Assembly: GCA_964561545.1 (NCBI GenBank)
Contig: CAZLQF010000016.1
Location: 1-62,902 of the forward strand
Length of the DNA stretch: 62,902 bases
Direction: 5' to 3'
From: CAZLQF01 sp964561545
GTDB taxonomy: Bacteria; Bacteroidota; Bacteroidia; CAILMK01; CAYYUA01
Shown here: positions 45,972-55,850 of the stretch, in pieces
Position numbering within the stretch: the first letter of the stretch is position 1
Layout of the letters: each line of letters begins with the position of its first letter
Notes under the pieces: generated by a model
Told to the model about the DNA's origin: nothing
The model's input: the letters and a program-made list of their open reading frames with translations, nothing else
The model's database searches: none
Translations under genes and position numbers: made by a program

Positions 45972-47528
45972 TCACCCCTTCTCTTTAACCTTGATCCGCT
46001 GGCCTGGATCCAAAGCCTTACCATTGGGCATATTGTTAAGGCGTTTTAACATTCTAGCGGATACGTTCTGGAATTTTTTGGCAATGTCCCATAAAGTATC
46101 CCCACTTTTAACCGTGTAAAAAACGTACCCGTTATTGGTTGATACGGAGCTAACACTTTCCCCATTCTTTCGGGCCTGCTTTTGCCTGAATGACATTTCA
46201 TTAATGTCATTATACCGATCTACCTGATCCTTCGGAATGTAAATTTTAATTTTATTGCCAGGGTGAATCCTACTTCCTCTTAAATTATTCCACCTACGAA
46301 TGTCCGATGCACTGCAATCATACCATTCAGCAATATAGCCCAGATTATCGCCAGGTTTAACTTTATAATAAAGCAATTGATGGGAATCGGAATCTTTAGA
46401 AGCATAACTTCCACCGCTATTGTTATTGGCTAACATTTGCGCTTCATCATCTTGAAACAGGCTGTCTTGTAAGGCATAAATGGCATTTTCCTTGGTACAA
46501 AACTTTAAAGCCTGCTTAAATGGCAATTTCAGCGAATAAGGCGCATCTGAAGCAGGAATATAACCTTTTTTGTATTCAGGATTCAGCAGGGCCAGTTTTT
46601 TCTCTTCAATATCAAGTATTTTAGCAAGTGTTTGGAAATTTAACTGTTTATTGACCATAACCGTATCAGAGGCTAATGGCAAATCCATATTTTTGGGATA
46701 GAGGTTGTGGGCTGCATGATATTCCATTACATAATAAATTGCTATAAACGCTGGCACATATCCACGCGTTTCTTTCGGAAGATACCGGTAAACATCCCAG
46801 AAGTTATCACTATAGCCAGATCGTCTTATGGCTTTATTAACATTGCCTGCGCCACAATTGTAAGAAGCAATAACATAAAGCCAATTGTCAAAAATGTCGT
46901 ACATGTCATCCAAGAAGTGAACAGCTGCTTTTGTAGATTGATCGGGGTCCCTCCTTTCATCCAGATAAGAGGTAATTTCCAATCCATAATGCTTGCCAGT
47001 GGAATACATAAATTGCCAAATACCAGTTGCTCCCATGCGAGAAACAGCATTTGGATTTAAAGCGGATTCAATAACAGGTAGGTATTTAAGTTCTAATGGC
47101 AAGTTCTTCCGGTCCAATTCCTTTTCAAAAATTGGAAAATAGTAATTGGACAAGCCAAGCATACGTTCCACTAAGGCTCTACGCTCCTGACTATATAAAT
47201 TGATGAATGGTTTTACGTATTTGTTATAGGTTAAGGGAACGGGAGTTTCCAGCGCGTTAATTTTAGCATTGTAAACAGAATCACTGTATGAAGGAACTTC
47301 AGCCGAATCAAAACCATAAATATTAAGATTACTATTTGTGGTATCGTAACTATTTTTTTGAACATACCACAGGTTAAGGAGACTGTCCATTCGAGTCACA
47401 ATAGATTTTGCATGCACTTCAGCTACTCCAACAGAGTCATTAGAGTTTTTTTGAGGGTCATTTTTTGAAAACAAAATAATTGGACATACCATCCAGGCGA
47501 TTATGACTAAGTGGGGTGCTCCCTTCAT
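45972..47528 (-). CDS. Membrane-bound lytic transglycosylase with two LysM domains (MltD-like)
   Basis: 518 aa with a signal peptide (hydrophobic VIIAWMVCPIILFS). The SLT domain (about 130-275) includes LPVIESALNPNAVSRMGATG, where the Glu is the catalytic acid, and IWQFMYSTGKHYGL and YVIASYNCGAGNVNKAI. Two LysM peptidoglycan-binding domains follow, at about 388-432 (KVKPGDNLGYIAEWYD) and 471-515 (TVKSGDTLWDIAKKF). It cleaves the glycan strands of peptidoglycan. Third gene of the tatA-gatA operon, 16 bp after gatA. Confidence 0.93.
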   Translation of the reverse strand: MKGAPHLVIIAWMVCPIILFSKNDPQKNSNDSVGVAEVHAKSIVTRMDSLLNLWYVQKNSYDTTNSNLNIYGFDSAEVPSYSDSVYNAKINALETPVPLTYNKYVKPFINLYSQERRALVERMLGLSNYYFPIFEKELDRKNLPLELKYLPVIESALNPNAVSRMGATGIWQFMYSTGKHYGLEITSYLDERRDPDQSTKAAVHFLDDMYDIFDNWLYVIASYNCGAGNVNKAIRRSGYSDNFWDVYRYLPKETRGYVPAFIAIYYVMEYHAAHNLYPKNMDLPLASDTVMVNKQLNFQTLAKILDIEEKKLALLNPEYKKGYIPASDAPYSLKLPFKQALKFCTKENAIYALQDSLFQDDEAQMLANNNSGGSYASKDSDSHQLLYYKVKPGDNLGYIAEWYDCSASDIRRWNNLRGSRIHPGNKIKIYIPKDQVDRYNDINEMSFRQKQARKNGESVSSVSTNNGYVFYTVKSGDTLWDIAKKFQNVSARMLKRLNNMPNGKALDPGQRIKVKEKG

Positions 47529-47544
47529 GAAATTGTGTTGTGAT

Positions 47545-48969
47545 TTAAAAGTTTTCCATTAAATGATTAGATACCTTCAATAACATATCCTCCTCATTAA
47601 GGTTCCCAATTATTTGAATGCCATAAGGTAGTCCGTTGGAGTGTTCACCCAAAGGTAGGGATATAGAGGGAAATCCAGCTAAATTAGCTTTGACAGTAAA
47701 AATATCCTCTAAATACATGGAAATAGGATTTTCCGTTTTCTTACCTATTTCAAAAGCAGTGCCCGGGGTAGTGGGTAAAATAATACAATCGTTGTCTTTT
47801 AATATATTGCTTAGGTTTTCCCGGATCAGTCTCCTGATTTTTTGAGCTTTAGAATAATAAGCTTCATAATAACCTTCACTCAATACAAAGGTACCCAGTA
47901 CAATCCTGCGTTTTACTTCTTCTCCAAAACCTTCAGTCCTACTTTTTAACAGAGTTTCCTCAAGATTTTCTGCATTGGGTGATCGATACCCATAAAGTAT
48001 TCCATCATACCTGGAGAGATTGGAAGAGGCTTCAGCATTAGATAATATTTGGTAAGTTGGCACCACATAATCCAGATAAGGAAATTCTGCTTCGCTGGTA
48101 TGATGGCCTAGTTTTTCCAAGCCGGTTAATGTGGTATTTATTCGATCTTTAATTTCAGGATCCAAACCTTCAGCTTCAAGACAATCATTTAAATAAGCAA
48201 ATTGAACAGGTTGGCTAATTGATAATTGACTGCTATAATTGGGCACACTTTCACTTAAAGATGTACCATCATATTCGTCTTTACCAGCAATGATTTCCAT
48301 AATCCTTGCCGCGTCTTCTACAGAGTGCGTTAGGGGGCCGATTTGGTCAAAGCTGGATCCATAAGCAATCAACCCATACCTTGATACCCTACCATAAGTT
48401 GGTTTAAAACCAACCGTCCCACAAAATGAAGCAGGTTGACGAATGGAGCCCCCAGTATCAGTTCCCAAAGTTGCCAAACAAAGATCTGCAGCCACAGCAG
48501 CAGCTGAACCTCCAGAGGAGCCACCTGGCACCTTTTCTTCATCATGGGGATTTTTTACCACTCCATAAGCAGAATTTTCATTGGAAGATCCCATGGCAAA
48601 TTCGTCACAATTAAGCCTGCCAATGACAATGGCATCTTCTTGCAAAAGTCTTTCCACCGCAGTAGCATTGTACAAGCTTTCAAATCCTTCAAGGATTTTA
48701 GAAGACACGCTAACATGATGACCTTTGTAACAAATATTATCTTTAATGCCAATTACAAGACCAGCTAATCTTCCACCTTGGTTATTGGCGAGCTTTTGAT
48801 CGATTTGGTCTGCTTGTTCCAAGGCCTCTTCCCTGTAAACCTCCAAGAAAGCGTTAAGGTGTTTGCGATCATCAATGTTTGTTAGGTAGCCTTCCACCAA
48901 TTGCCGGCAATTGGTAATACCTCGCTTAAGATCTTCCTGAACTTCAGAAAGCTTACGGTAAGATTTCAA
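47545..48969 (-). CDS. gatA: Asp/Glu-tRNA amidotransferase subunit A
   Basis: 474 aa amidase-signature enzyme that supplies ammonia from glutamine to mischarged Glu-tRNA(Gln) or Asp-tRNA(Asn). The Ser-cisSer-Lys triad is visible: Lys in GIKDNICYKG (about 75), Ser in GGSSGGSAAAVAADL (about 152-156) and Ser in TDTGGSIRQPAS (about 174-178). Length and order are normal. gatB and gatC are not in the window. Confidence 0.95.
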   Translation of the reverse strand: MKSYRKLSEVQEDLKRGITNCRQLVEGYLTNIDDRKHLNAFLEVYREEALEQADQIDQKLANNQGGRLAGLVIGIKDNICYKGHHVSVSSKILEGFESLYNATAVERLLQEDAIVIGRLNCDEFAMGSSNENSAYGVVKNPHDEEKVPGGSSGGSAAAVAADLCLATLGTDTGGSIRQPASFCGTVGFKPTYGRVSRYGLIAYGSSFDQIGPLTHSVEDAARIMEIIAGKDEYDGTSLSESVPNYSSQLSISQPVQFAYLNDCLEAEGLDPEIKDRINTTLTGLEKLGHHTSEAEFPYLDYVVPTYQILSNAEASSNLSRYDGILYGYRSPNAENLEETLLKSRTEGFGEEVKRRIVLGTFVLSEGYYEAYYSKAQKIRRLIRENLSNILKDNDCIILPTTPGTAFEIGKKTENPISMYLEDIFTVKANLAGFPSISLPLGEHSNGLPYGIQIIGNLNEEDMLLKVSNHLMENF

Positions 48970-48981
48970 AACTTCAGTTTT

Positions 48982-49233
48982 TTATTGTTGGTCCTTTTGA
49001 TTAGAATCATTTTCTTTAGTAGACTTGTTACCTTCCTTATCCTCCTCTTTCATCCCGTCTTCAAGGTTTTCCCTTACTTTGGTTTTAGCACTGTTAAATT
49101 CACGAATACCCTTTCCTATTCCTTTCATTAATTCAGGTATTTTTCGCCCACCAAAAAGCAGCAAGACAGCCAAAAAAACCAATATCCACTCTAACCCACC
49201 TGGAAATGTTATTAAAAATAGATCATCAACCAT
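48982..49233 (-). CDS. tatA: Twin-arginine translocase subunit TatA
   Basis: 83 aa. A single N-terminal TM helix (LEWILVFLAVLLLFGG) is followed by the hinge FGGRKIPELMKGIGKGI, an amphipathic helix and an acidic, disordered tail. This is the TatA/TatE layout; the short length and the LLLFGGRKIPEL hinge favour TatA over TatB. First gene of the operon with gatA (12 bp gap) and the lytic transglycosylase. Confidence 0.93.
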   Translation of the reverse strand: MVDDLFLITFPGGLEWILVFLAVLLLFGGRKIPELMKGIGKGIREFNSAKTKVRENLEDGMKEEDKEGNKSTKENDSNQKDQQ

Positions 49234-49632
49234 AACACTGACAACAATTTAAACATGCATTCTTTAAATAAACAAAGTTAGTAATTCTATCGATTGCAAA
49301 TTAAAACAGGTCTGTATTGTTTTTAATTCCTGCTTTGGCACAGTCAGCAACAAAAAAGCCCCAAATGTTTAATCCTAAGAATAAAGTGCTAAAAGGAATA
49401 TCTTTAATTGGAGCATCAAAAGCCTCATACCAATTGGATCAAAGATATAGCGACTTATAGTTACCGAACATTATTGGAAAGATAAATCCCTGGTAAGCCC
49501 AATATCAACCAACAAAGTCTAAATTCAATTGCTGCCCTAAATTTTTTCAAATCGAAATAAGCGTATTATTTCTTAGGCTGGCAGCATAATTGCTCTCTGG
49601 CTAAACAACTTTAAGAACCATCGCTTAAAAGT
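49234..49632. other. Intergenic region, tatA to hppA
   Basis: Apart from the tatA promoter (49273-49300) and the hppA terminator (49633-49674) I see nothing here. Confidence 0.45.
49273..49300 (-). promoter_or_regulatory. Probable tatA operon promoter
   Basis: On the minus strand TTTG (49300-49297), 16 nt, TAACTTTG (49280-49273). The spacing is slightly short of the usual 17-23, but the boxes are perfect and the -7 box lies 39 bp before the tatA start. Confidence 0.5.
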
Positions 49633-49674
49633 TGAAAAAAAAAAGCGGCAAGCTCTTTCGAACTTGCCGCTTTT
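49633..49674 (-). terminator. Intrinsic terminator of hppA
   Basis: AAAAGCGGCAAG (49641-49652) pairs perfectly with CTTGCCGCTTTT (49663-49674), and on the minus strand a run of T follows. It lies 27 bp past the hppA stop. Confidence 0.92.
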
Positions 49675-49701
49675 ACCCTTATTTTTAAAATTCTTCTTTA
49701 T

Positions 49702-52110
49702 TTAAACATCCTCGCTTTTCTGATCCCGATGAGCAGTCGCTTCCGCATTTGAGCTATTTTTTTCTTCCTCATCCCAGCATTCTTTCATTGCTTCAGGATC
49801 ACAATCCTTCATTTTATCCATGCAATCTTCTTTGCTCATTCCTGCTTTAAAGGGACAACAAGCATTTTCATTGTTATTGGTCCGGGCGAACCCAAAATGA
49901 CCGTGAAAGCCAGAAGCCGCATTTTGCACTTGTTCTTGTTTCTCTTGATCCTGTTGGTTCGAGGCTTTACCGCTATTTTCCTCAACCATCAAGAAAGGTG
50001 CAATAACCAACGCCACAACGGACATCAACTTAATAAGAATATTCAAGGATGGTCCTGCAGTATCTTTAAAGGGGTCACCAACTGTATCACCAGTTACAGC
50101 AGCTTTATGTGCATCTGAGCCTTTGCCGTATTCTACGCCATCCACCGTGATGCCTTCTTCGATCATTTTCTTGGCATTATCCCATGCACCACCGGCATTG
50201 GATTGGTAAATGGCCATTAGAACGCCAGCAACCATTACTCCTGACAACAAGCCACCTAACATTTGAGGACTCCCTAAGAAGCCTATCAATATAGGAATCA
50301 CTACAGCAATTAAGCCGGGAGCAACCATTTCCCTTAGTGATGCTTTGGTAGAGATCTCTACGCACTTTTCATATTCTGCCGAACCATCTGCATCCTCCAT
50401 GGTCTTCTGATCTTCTTCATTCATCTCCTTATTCTCCATACCTTCATTGCGCTTCATCACTTCAAGCGCAGCGGTAAGCTTGGGTATGGTATTGAACTGA
50501 CGTCTGACCTCCTTTATCATGTCCATAGAAGCTCGGCCAACGGCTTGCATGGATAAGGCCGAAAAAAGGAATGGTAACATACCGCCTAAGAAAAGACCTG
50601 CCATAACGATCGGAGTGGTAATATCAATTTTTTCAATGCCAGCGGTTTCCTTGTAAGCACTGAACAAAGCTAAAGCAGTAAGCGCTGCGGAGCCAATAGC
50701 AAAACCTTTACCAATGGCAGCGGTTGTATTGCCAACCGCATCGAGCTTGTCAGTACGATCCCTTACTTCACCGGGAAGCTCGGACATTTCCGCAATACCC
50801 CCAGCATTGTCAGCTACAGGCCCGTAAGCATCTACCGCTAACTGAATACCCGTATTTGAAAGCATACCAACGGCTGCGATAGCAATGCCATATAGGCCAG
50901 CAAAAAAGTAAGAGACCAATATGGAAACAACAATGATCAAGATGGGAATAGCGGTTGAAACCATGCCTACGCCAACGCCTGCTATAATATTTGTTGCATC
51001 TCCGGTTACAGATTGTTGAGCAATCCTTGTGGTAGGTTTAGTGCCAACACCTGTATAATATTCGGTTATCAAACCAATACCCAAGCCGGCTGCCAAGCCT
51101 ACGATCATGCAAATGAAGACATTCCAGAACTGGTAGGTAATACCATTTGCATCAAAGGTGCCAGGTAAAATCCACATCATAGCAAGGAAAGAGAGGACAA
51201 CCATTAACCCTGCTGACCCGAATTCACCAAGGTTAAGGGCAGCTTGGGGATTTCCGCCTTCTTTGGTTTTCACAAAGAAAGTCCCGATAATCGAACAAAA
51301 TATGCCAATAGCGGCCAAGGCTAAAGGTAAGTAAACACCTTCAATGCCAATGAAAGCATAACCTAAAACCATTGCACTAATGATAGAACCGACATAAGAT
51401 TCAAACAAGTCGGCTCCCATACCGGCTACGTCACCAACATTATCTCCAACGTTGTCAGCGATGGTTGCAGGATTTAAAGGGTGATCTTCGGGAATTCCGG
51501 CTTCAACCTTACCAACAAGGTCAGCACCTACGTCGGCAGCTTTGGTGTAAATACCACCGCCAACACGTGCAAATAAAGCTATTGAAGAAGCGCCAAAAGA
51601 AAAGCCAGTAATGACATTCACGATCTTAACCGTATCCCAATCAGTAAATTGGCTATAAATTAAGAATAAACCACTTAATCCCAATATGCCAAGGCCTACA
51701 ACACCGAGTCCCATTACAGAACCACCAGCAAAGGAGATGTTCAATGCTTTGGGTAAACCTGAGCGGGCAGCATGGGTCGTTCTTACGTTAGCCTTGGTAG
51801 CAGCCCTCATACCTAAAAAGCCAGCCAAACCTGAGCAAATGGCTCCTATGATAAAAGATACCGCAACCATCGGAGAAGAACTTTCCTCTGGAGCCGTAAA
51901 AGCCAGCAATACCGCAACAATCACAACGAATATGGCCAATATCCGGTACTCTGCTTTAAGAAAGGCCATCGCACCACGAGTGATGTGTTCAGAAATCCGG
52001 TTCATTTTATCAGTTCCGGTTTCCTGCTGACCAATCCAGGATGTTCGAATGTAGGTAAACAATAGAGCTAATAAACCGAAAAACGGAATAATGTAAATTA
52101 AGTTGTTCAT
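49702..52110 (-). CDS. hppA: Membrane-bound pyrophosphatase, K+-dependent, Na+-type
   Basis: 802 aa with about 16 TM helices. It couples hydrolysis of pyrophosphate to cation pumping across the inner membrane. Core motifs: ADVGADLVGKVEAGIPEDHP, ADNVGDNVGDVAGMGADL and later TGDTVGDPFKDTAGPSLNI. Two residues give the subtype: Ala in GNTTAAIGKGFAIGSA (K+-dependent; K+-independent ones have Lys there), and Glu237 in DLFESYVGS, one helix turn before the place where plant H+-pumps carry their Glu, as in Na+-PPases. So Na+ or Na+/H+ pumping is likely. The C-terminal 60 residues form an extra tail with ACCPFKAGMSKEDCMDKMKD and further Cys, absent from the usual family. Confidence 0.95.
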   Translation of the reverse strand: MNNLIYIIPFFGLLALLFTYIRTSWIGQQETGTDKMNRISEHITRGAMAFLKAEYRILAIFVVIVAVLLAFTAPEESSSPMVAVSFIIGAICSGLAGFLGMRAATKANVRTTHAARSGLPKALNISFAGGSVMGLGVVGLGILGLSGLFLIYSQFTDWDTVKIVNVITGFSFGASSIALFARVGGGIYTKAADVGADLVGKVEAGIPEDHPLNPATIADNVGDNVGDVAGMGADLFESYVGSIISAMVLGYAFIGIEGVYLPLALAAIGIFCSIIGTFFVKTKEGGNPQAALNLGEFGSAGLMVVLSFLAMMWILPGTFDANGITYQFWNVFICMIVGLAAGLGIGLITEYYTGVGTKPTTRIAQQSVTGDATNIIAGVGVGMVSTAIPILIIVVSILVSYFFAGLYGIAIAAVGMLSNTGIQLAVDAYGPVADNAGGIAEMSELPGEVRDRTDKLDAVGNTTAAIGKGFAIGSAALTALALFSAYKETAGIEKIDITTPIVMAGLFLGGMLPFLFSALSMQAVGRASMDMIKEVRRQFNTIPKLTAALEVMKRNEGMENKEMNEEDQKTMEDADGSAEYEKCVEISTKASLREMVAPGLIAVVIPILIGFLGSPQMLGGLLSGVMVAGVLMAIYQSNAGGAWDNAKKMIEEGITVDGVEYGKGSDAHKAAVTGDTVGDPFKDTAGPSLNILIKLMSVVALVIAPFLMVEENSGKASNQQDQEKQEQVQNAASGFHGHFGFARTNNNENACCPFKAGMSKEDCMDKMKDCDPEAMKECWDEEEKNSSNAEATAHRDQKSEDV

Positions 52111-52137
52111 TTCGACTATTTATTTTGGGTTGTGCTG

Positions 52138-52168
52138 CAAAGATATTCACAAAACCGAATCCTGCAAA
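52138..52168 (-). promoter_or_regulatory. hppA promoter
   Basis: On the minus strand TTTG (52168-52165), 19 nt, TATCTTTG (52145-52138). Both boxes and the spacing fit the Bacteroidota consensus; the -7 box is 27 bp before the start codon. Confidence 0.7.
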
Positions 52169-52378
52169 TATGAAGCAATAAGCTGAAGCCTTTATTATTT
52201 GCAGAATTAGAGGAATATCAAAAAGTTTATAGACCTGAAGGAAGATTTCAACATGCCCCGTTTCTAGGATTGCTTATCAATGCTATCATCATTATGATGA
52301 CAAATAGCAACCCCTTATAACCAAAGCATAAAAGGTAAATTTAGATTAACCATTAAGGGGAAATAAAGGCTATTGCCC

Positions 52379-52624
52379 TCATGATTTTAAAGTACCCGCT
52401 CCCACTTTCATTATAAACATTGCTTTTTGGTCTTCAAAAATCTCTTTCATAGCAGGTTGTAGGGTTTCCATCATCTCATCATAGTCACCAAAGATTTGCG
52501 TGCTCATCCCATTGACCTCTACCTGTAATCTTTGATTTTTACTTATTTTCTCAATAAACTCCTTAATCACAGACTTGTAATCTTCCTTCAATGGATACAT
52601 ACTAATTTCAACGGATGCTTGCAT
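52379..52624 (-). CDS. Thiamine-binding / YkoF-like small protein
   Basis: 81 aa, cytoplasmic. The pattern ASVEISMYPLKEDYKSVIKE, the central STQIFGDYDEMMETL and a closing strand (AMFIMKVGAGTL) match the ferredoxin-like fold of the MTH1187/YkoF thiamine-binding family. Whether it binds thiamine or HMP is not shown. It stands alone between two terminator-bounded units. Confidence 0.8.
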   Translation of the reverse strand: MQASVEISMYPLKEDYKSVIKEFIEKISKNQRLQVEVNGMSTQIFGDYDEMMETLQPAMKEIFEDQKAMFIMKVGAGTLKS

Positions 52625-52739
52625 TATAATTTGTTTTTTATGCTAATAAAAGAAGAATATTCAGCTTCAGGTTGACTGAGCTGAAAATAATGGACCTCGA
52701 AAACCTAAAATCTTTGCCATATAGGCACCTAATCAAGTT

Positions 52740-55700
52740 TTATTGCTTCATAAACTTGACCGTCTTTTTACTTTGAGCTCCTTGTATCGTCAGGAAATAA
52801 ACCCCCGAATCCATAGCTTTGGTATCTATCCTTTTAAGATTTTGGGTTCCTTCCATCCCAAGCCGTTTAACCACTTGCCCTAAGGCATTCTTAATCGTCA
52901 GTTTTAAATCAGCTCCCTGTTGAAGGTTGGGAATCTCGACCACTAATTCATCCTTTACCGGATTGGGATAGGCAGTAAATTCCAATTGGCTTGTTACTTC
53001 TCGCGTAGTTGGGAACGCACATTCAAGCTTGACATCATCTATAAAAATGCCATCTCTACCATCCCTGAAAAAGTCATTGTCATCTTGTTGCTGAAAACGA
53101 AGGATCAGGGAATCCGACAAAATTAAACCAGCACTTTGGGCTGCCGTGTCCAGATTGAATTCAAATCGTTCATAAAACTGGTCAGCAAGTTGGAAATTAT
53201 AGTTATAGATTTTTGAAAATGATTGCCCTTGGTCATTGCTTAGCCAAATGCCATCTCCTGACTGAACTTCATCAACATTGCTTTTTAGATTGAACTGCAA
53301 GCTTATGTTATCACAGTTACCTTTTAGCATCCGGAAGTCAACACTATTGGTGGTTAATGATCCGTCACAAATTTTACCGAGCCCTAAAGCTTGTTGCCCT
53401 GAGAATGCAGAATTAGGTAAAAAATTGGTGTCTACCTTTTTTACCTGACCTTCTGGCTTGACCGGAAATGCGCCAGAATCATTTGTATATGCTGCATTAC
53501 CTTCATTCCATATTCCATTAAAACCTTGATTGCCTTCAAAGTCTTCCTGATAAGGGATGCTAGCCCAACTTGTTTCCTGTTCTTTTACTTTCACATCGTC
53601 AATGAACAATCCATCTTTAAATGATCCAGTGAAGAAATAATTGTCATATTGTTGAAAGCGAATAATGAATTGATCCGTTAACTCCATATGATGCCTTGTG
53701 GCTATTTTTCCTATTGGCAAAGGCGGATAATTTCTATAGCCTTCGCACCAGCCAGAAGCATCGAAATCCCAAACTTTTTGGAAAGTGGAACCGCCATCAT
53801 TGCTAAACCATATACCATCTTGCGGATGGGATTCTTCATCGTTACTTTTGATGTTAAAATTTAATTCCGGTTGATTAGCACTTGCAAGGTTAAGATGCAA
53901 ATCAAGGGCATTTAAAGCCAGGCTCCCTTCACAAACTTTTCCAAGACCAACAGCTTGCTTCCCTGAAGCCGCAATACCCCTTATTTGATTGGTATCCATT
54001 ACCTGTACCAATCCATGAGGACCTACGATATTTGAATCCATTAACTTGGTAGATCCAGCATATCCAACACTCCAACCTGCGCCCAATTGAAGGGAATCTT
54101 CAAAATCATCCTCAAACGGTAAACCCTTATAATTACTGCTCTTTTCTTTTACACTTACATTATCTATAAAATAGCCATCATCAAATGCACCATCAAATGG
54201 ATAATTGCTGGTTTGGTGAAAGCGGACAATAAACTCCGATGTTAGGCTTAAGCCATGATCTGAAGCCACCTGATCAATGGGAATCCCCGGGAAAGAGCCG
54301 TAAGTATTGCACCAATCTTTGGGGGCAAAATTGATCACTTTAGTAAACGTTCGGCCACCATCATCGCTCATCCAGATCTCGTCTTTTGGATGGTTCTCAT
54401 CCCCATAATTTCTGAACCAAAAGCTTAAAACAGGTTGCTGGACATTGCTCAAATCAAGGTGCAAATCCATTGAACTAATGTTCGAAGATGTTCCGCAGGA
54501 TTTGCCCAAGCCCAAGGCTTTCGAACCCTCATAGGCTATGCCATTAATAGAACTTGTATCCTTAATGCCAGCAAAGCCTGATACCAATGAAGGAATGGAA
54601 TCTTGAACATTCTGGCTGTCCAATCGGGTACTCCGCCATTCCTGGCCTAAGCCATTTTCAAAGTTTTCATTGTAAGGCAGGGTTGCATAATTCTGATTGT
54701 CTGTGGTAACGGCTATGTTGTCAAAAAACATACCGTCACTGTTAAAAATACTTTGATTGTCGTATTGCTGGAAGCGAATAACAAAATGATCGGTCAAGGT
54801 CAACCCATGGTATGCAGCCAATGCATCAACATCCAAAGTGGGATGCTTTAAATATTCATTGCACGGCGGGGGCAATTCCAAATCCACTACTTTGACGAAA
54901 TTATTGCCACCATCATCGCTGAAATAAATGCCATCTTGCGGATGATATTCATCTCCGTTTGACTTGATGGCAAAATCAAGGTTGACGCCTGATGCTTTGC
55001 TTAAATCCAAATTCAAATCCAGGGCATTCACATGGTCGCGTCCATCGCACAATTTACCCATGGCTAAGCCTTGATTGCCAGATTGAGCTACGCCAGCAAT
55101 GGTGGAATTGCTTGTTTTTTGGACGATACCAGCCGGAAAAACAGCTGCCGAATCCGGAGTCTGGGTATTGAAAGCAGCCGAAATGGTCCACCCCTGTTTC
55201 AAGGGGCCGCTACCTTCAAAACCATCGGTGAAGGGCAGGCCTACAGTAGTATCAGCTGCCTTCACAGATACATCATCAATGAAATAACCATCCCTGCCCG
55301 GTAAGTAGAAATCATTGTTGTCTTTTTGCACAAAGCGAACGACAAAATCAGAAGTTAGATTTAACTGATTAGCTGTAGCCAGGTAATCAATATCAATGAC
55401 GGGGTGAAATGCATAATCATTGCACCATTGGCTGGTATTGAAATTCTTGGCTTTAACAAAATTATTGCCGCCATCATCGCTCAACCAAAGCCCCTCTATG
55501 GCGTTTTGATTGTCACCGTTGCTTTTGATCCAAAAGCTCAATTTGACCTGGCTATTACTGCTGAGGTCTAAATACAGGTCCAGCGACTTTTTTAACTGGG
55601 CCGTATCCTTATGATTGCCCAAGGCCATGGCCCGATTGCCGCTCCTACTTATACTGGTAATGTTAGTATCATGCCTGATGGCAACGATGCCTTTGTTTGG

Positions 55701-55850
55701 ATTTGGTTGCCATGCACTGTTGAGGGTATCTGTTTCAAAATCTTCCAGAAATGGGGGCGTTACAGGGGTTTGCCCATCAAGCTGCCCCACGGATAACATC
55801 ACTACCAACCATATTGATAACAACTTGGGTATTTGATATATTGGTAACAT
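52740..55850 (-). CDS. T9SS protein with five tandem lectin-like repeats
   Basis: 1036 aa. A signal peptide (SIWLVVMLSVGQLDG) is followed by five repeats of about 185-195 residues (starting near 32, 208, 392, 577 and 769). Each opens PFxxxFExx and contains NxxALGLGK, a beta stretch with LNFxIKSNxDExHPxDGIWxSDDGG and a closing IRFQQYDN-FxDGxFIDDVxV. This is a MAM/concanavalin-like beta-sandwich with likely Ca-binding Asp/Asn loops. The last 80 residues are a type A sorting domain (FTAYPNPVKDELVV, ending KKTVKFMKQ). No catalytic residues are clear; a carbohydrate- or matrix-binding adhesin is a fair guess. Confidence 0.9.
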   Translation of the reverse strand: MLPIYQIPKLLSIWLVVMLSVGQLDGQTPVTPPFLEDFETDTLNSAWQPNPNKGIVAIRHDTNITSISRSGNRAMALGNHKDTAQLKKSLDLYLDLSSNSQVKLSFWIKSNGDNQNAIEGLWLSDDGGNNFVKAKNFNTSQWCNDYAFHPVIDIDYLATANQLNLTSDFVVRFVQKDNNDFYLPGRDGYFIDDVSVKAADTTVGLPFTDGFEGSGPLKQGWTISAAFNTQTPDSAAVFPAGIVQKTSNSTIAGVAQSGNQGLAMGKLCDGRDHVNALDLNLDLSKASGVNLDFAIKSNGDEYHPQDGIYFSDDGGNNFVKVVDLELPPPCNEYLKHPTLDVDALAAYHGLTLTDHFVIRFQQYDNQSIFNSDGMFFDNIAVTTDNQNYATLPYNENFENGLGQEWRSTRLDSQNVQDSIPSLVSGFAGIKDTSSINGIAYEGSKALGLGKSCGTSSNISSMDLHLDLSNVQQPVLSFWFRNYGDENHPKDEIWMSDDGGRTFTKVINFAPKDWCNTYGSFPGIPIDQVASDHGLSLTSEFIVRFHQTSNYPFDGAFDDGYFIDNVSVKEKSSNYKGLPFEDDFEDSLQLGAGWSVGYAGSTKLMDSNIVGPHGLVQVMDTNQIRGIAASGKQAVGLGKVCEGSLALNALDLHLNLASANQPELNFNIKSNDEESHPQDGIWFSNDGGSTFQKVWDFDASGWCEGYRNYPPLPIGKIATRHHMELTDQFIIRFQQYDNYFFTGSFKDGLFIDDVKVKEQETSWASIPYQEDFEGNQGFNGIWNEGNAAYTNDSGAFPVKPEGQVKKVDTNFLPNSAFSGQQALGLGKICDGSLTTNSVDFRMLKGNCDNISLQFNLKSNVDEVQSGDGIWLSNDQGQSFSKIYNYNFQLADQFYERFEFNLDTAAQSAGLILSDSLILRFQQQDDNDFFRDGRDGIFIDDVKLECAFPTTREVTSQLEFTAYPNPVKDELVVEIPNLQQGADLKLTIKNALGQVVKRLGMEGTQNLKRIDTKAMDSGVYFLTIQGAQSKKTVKFMKQ

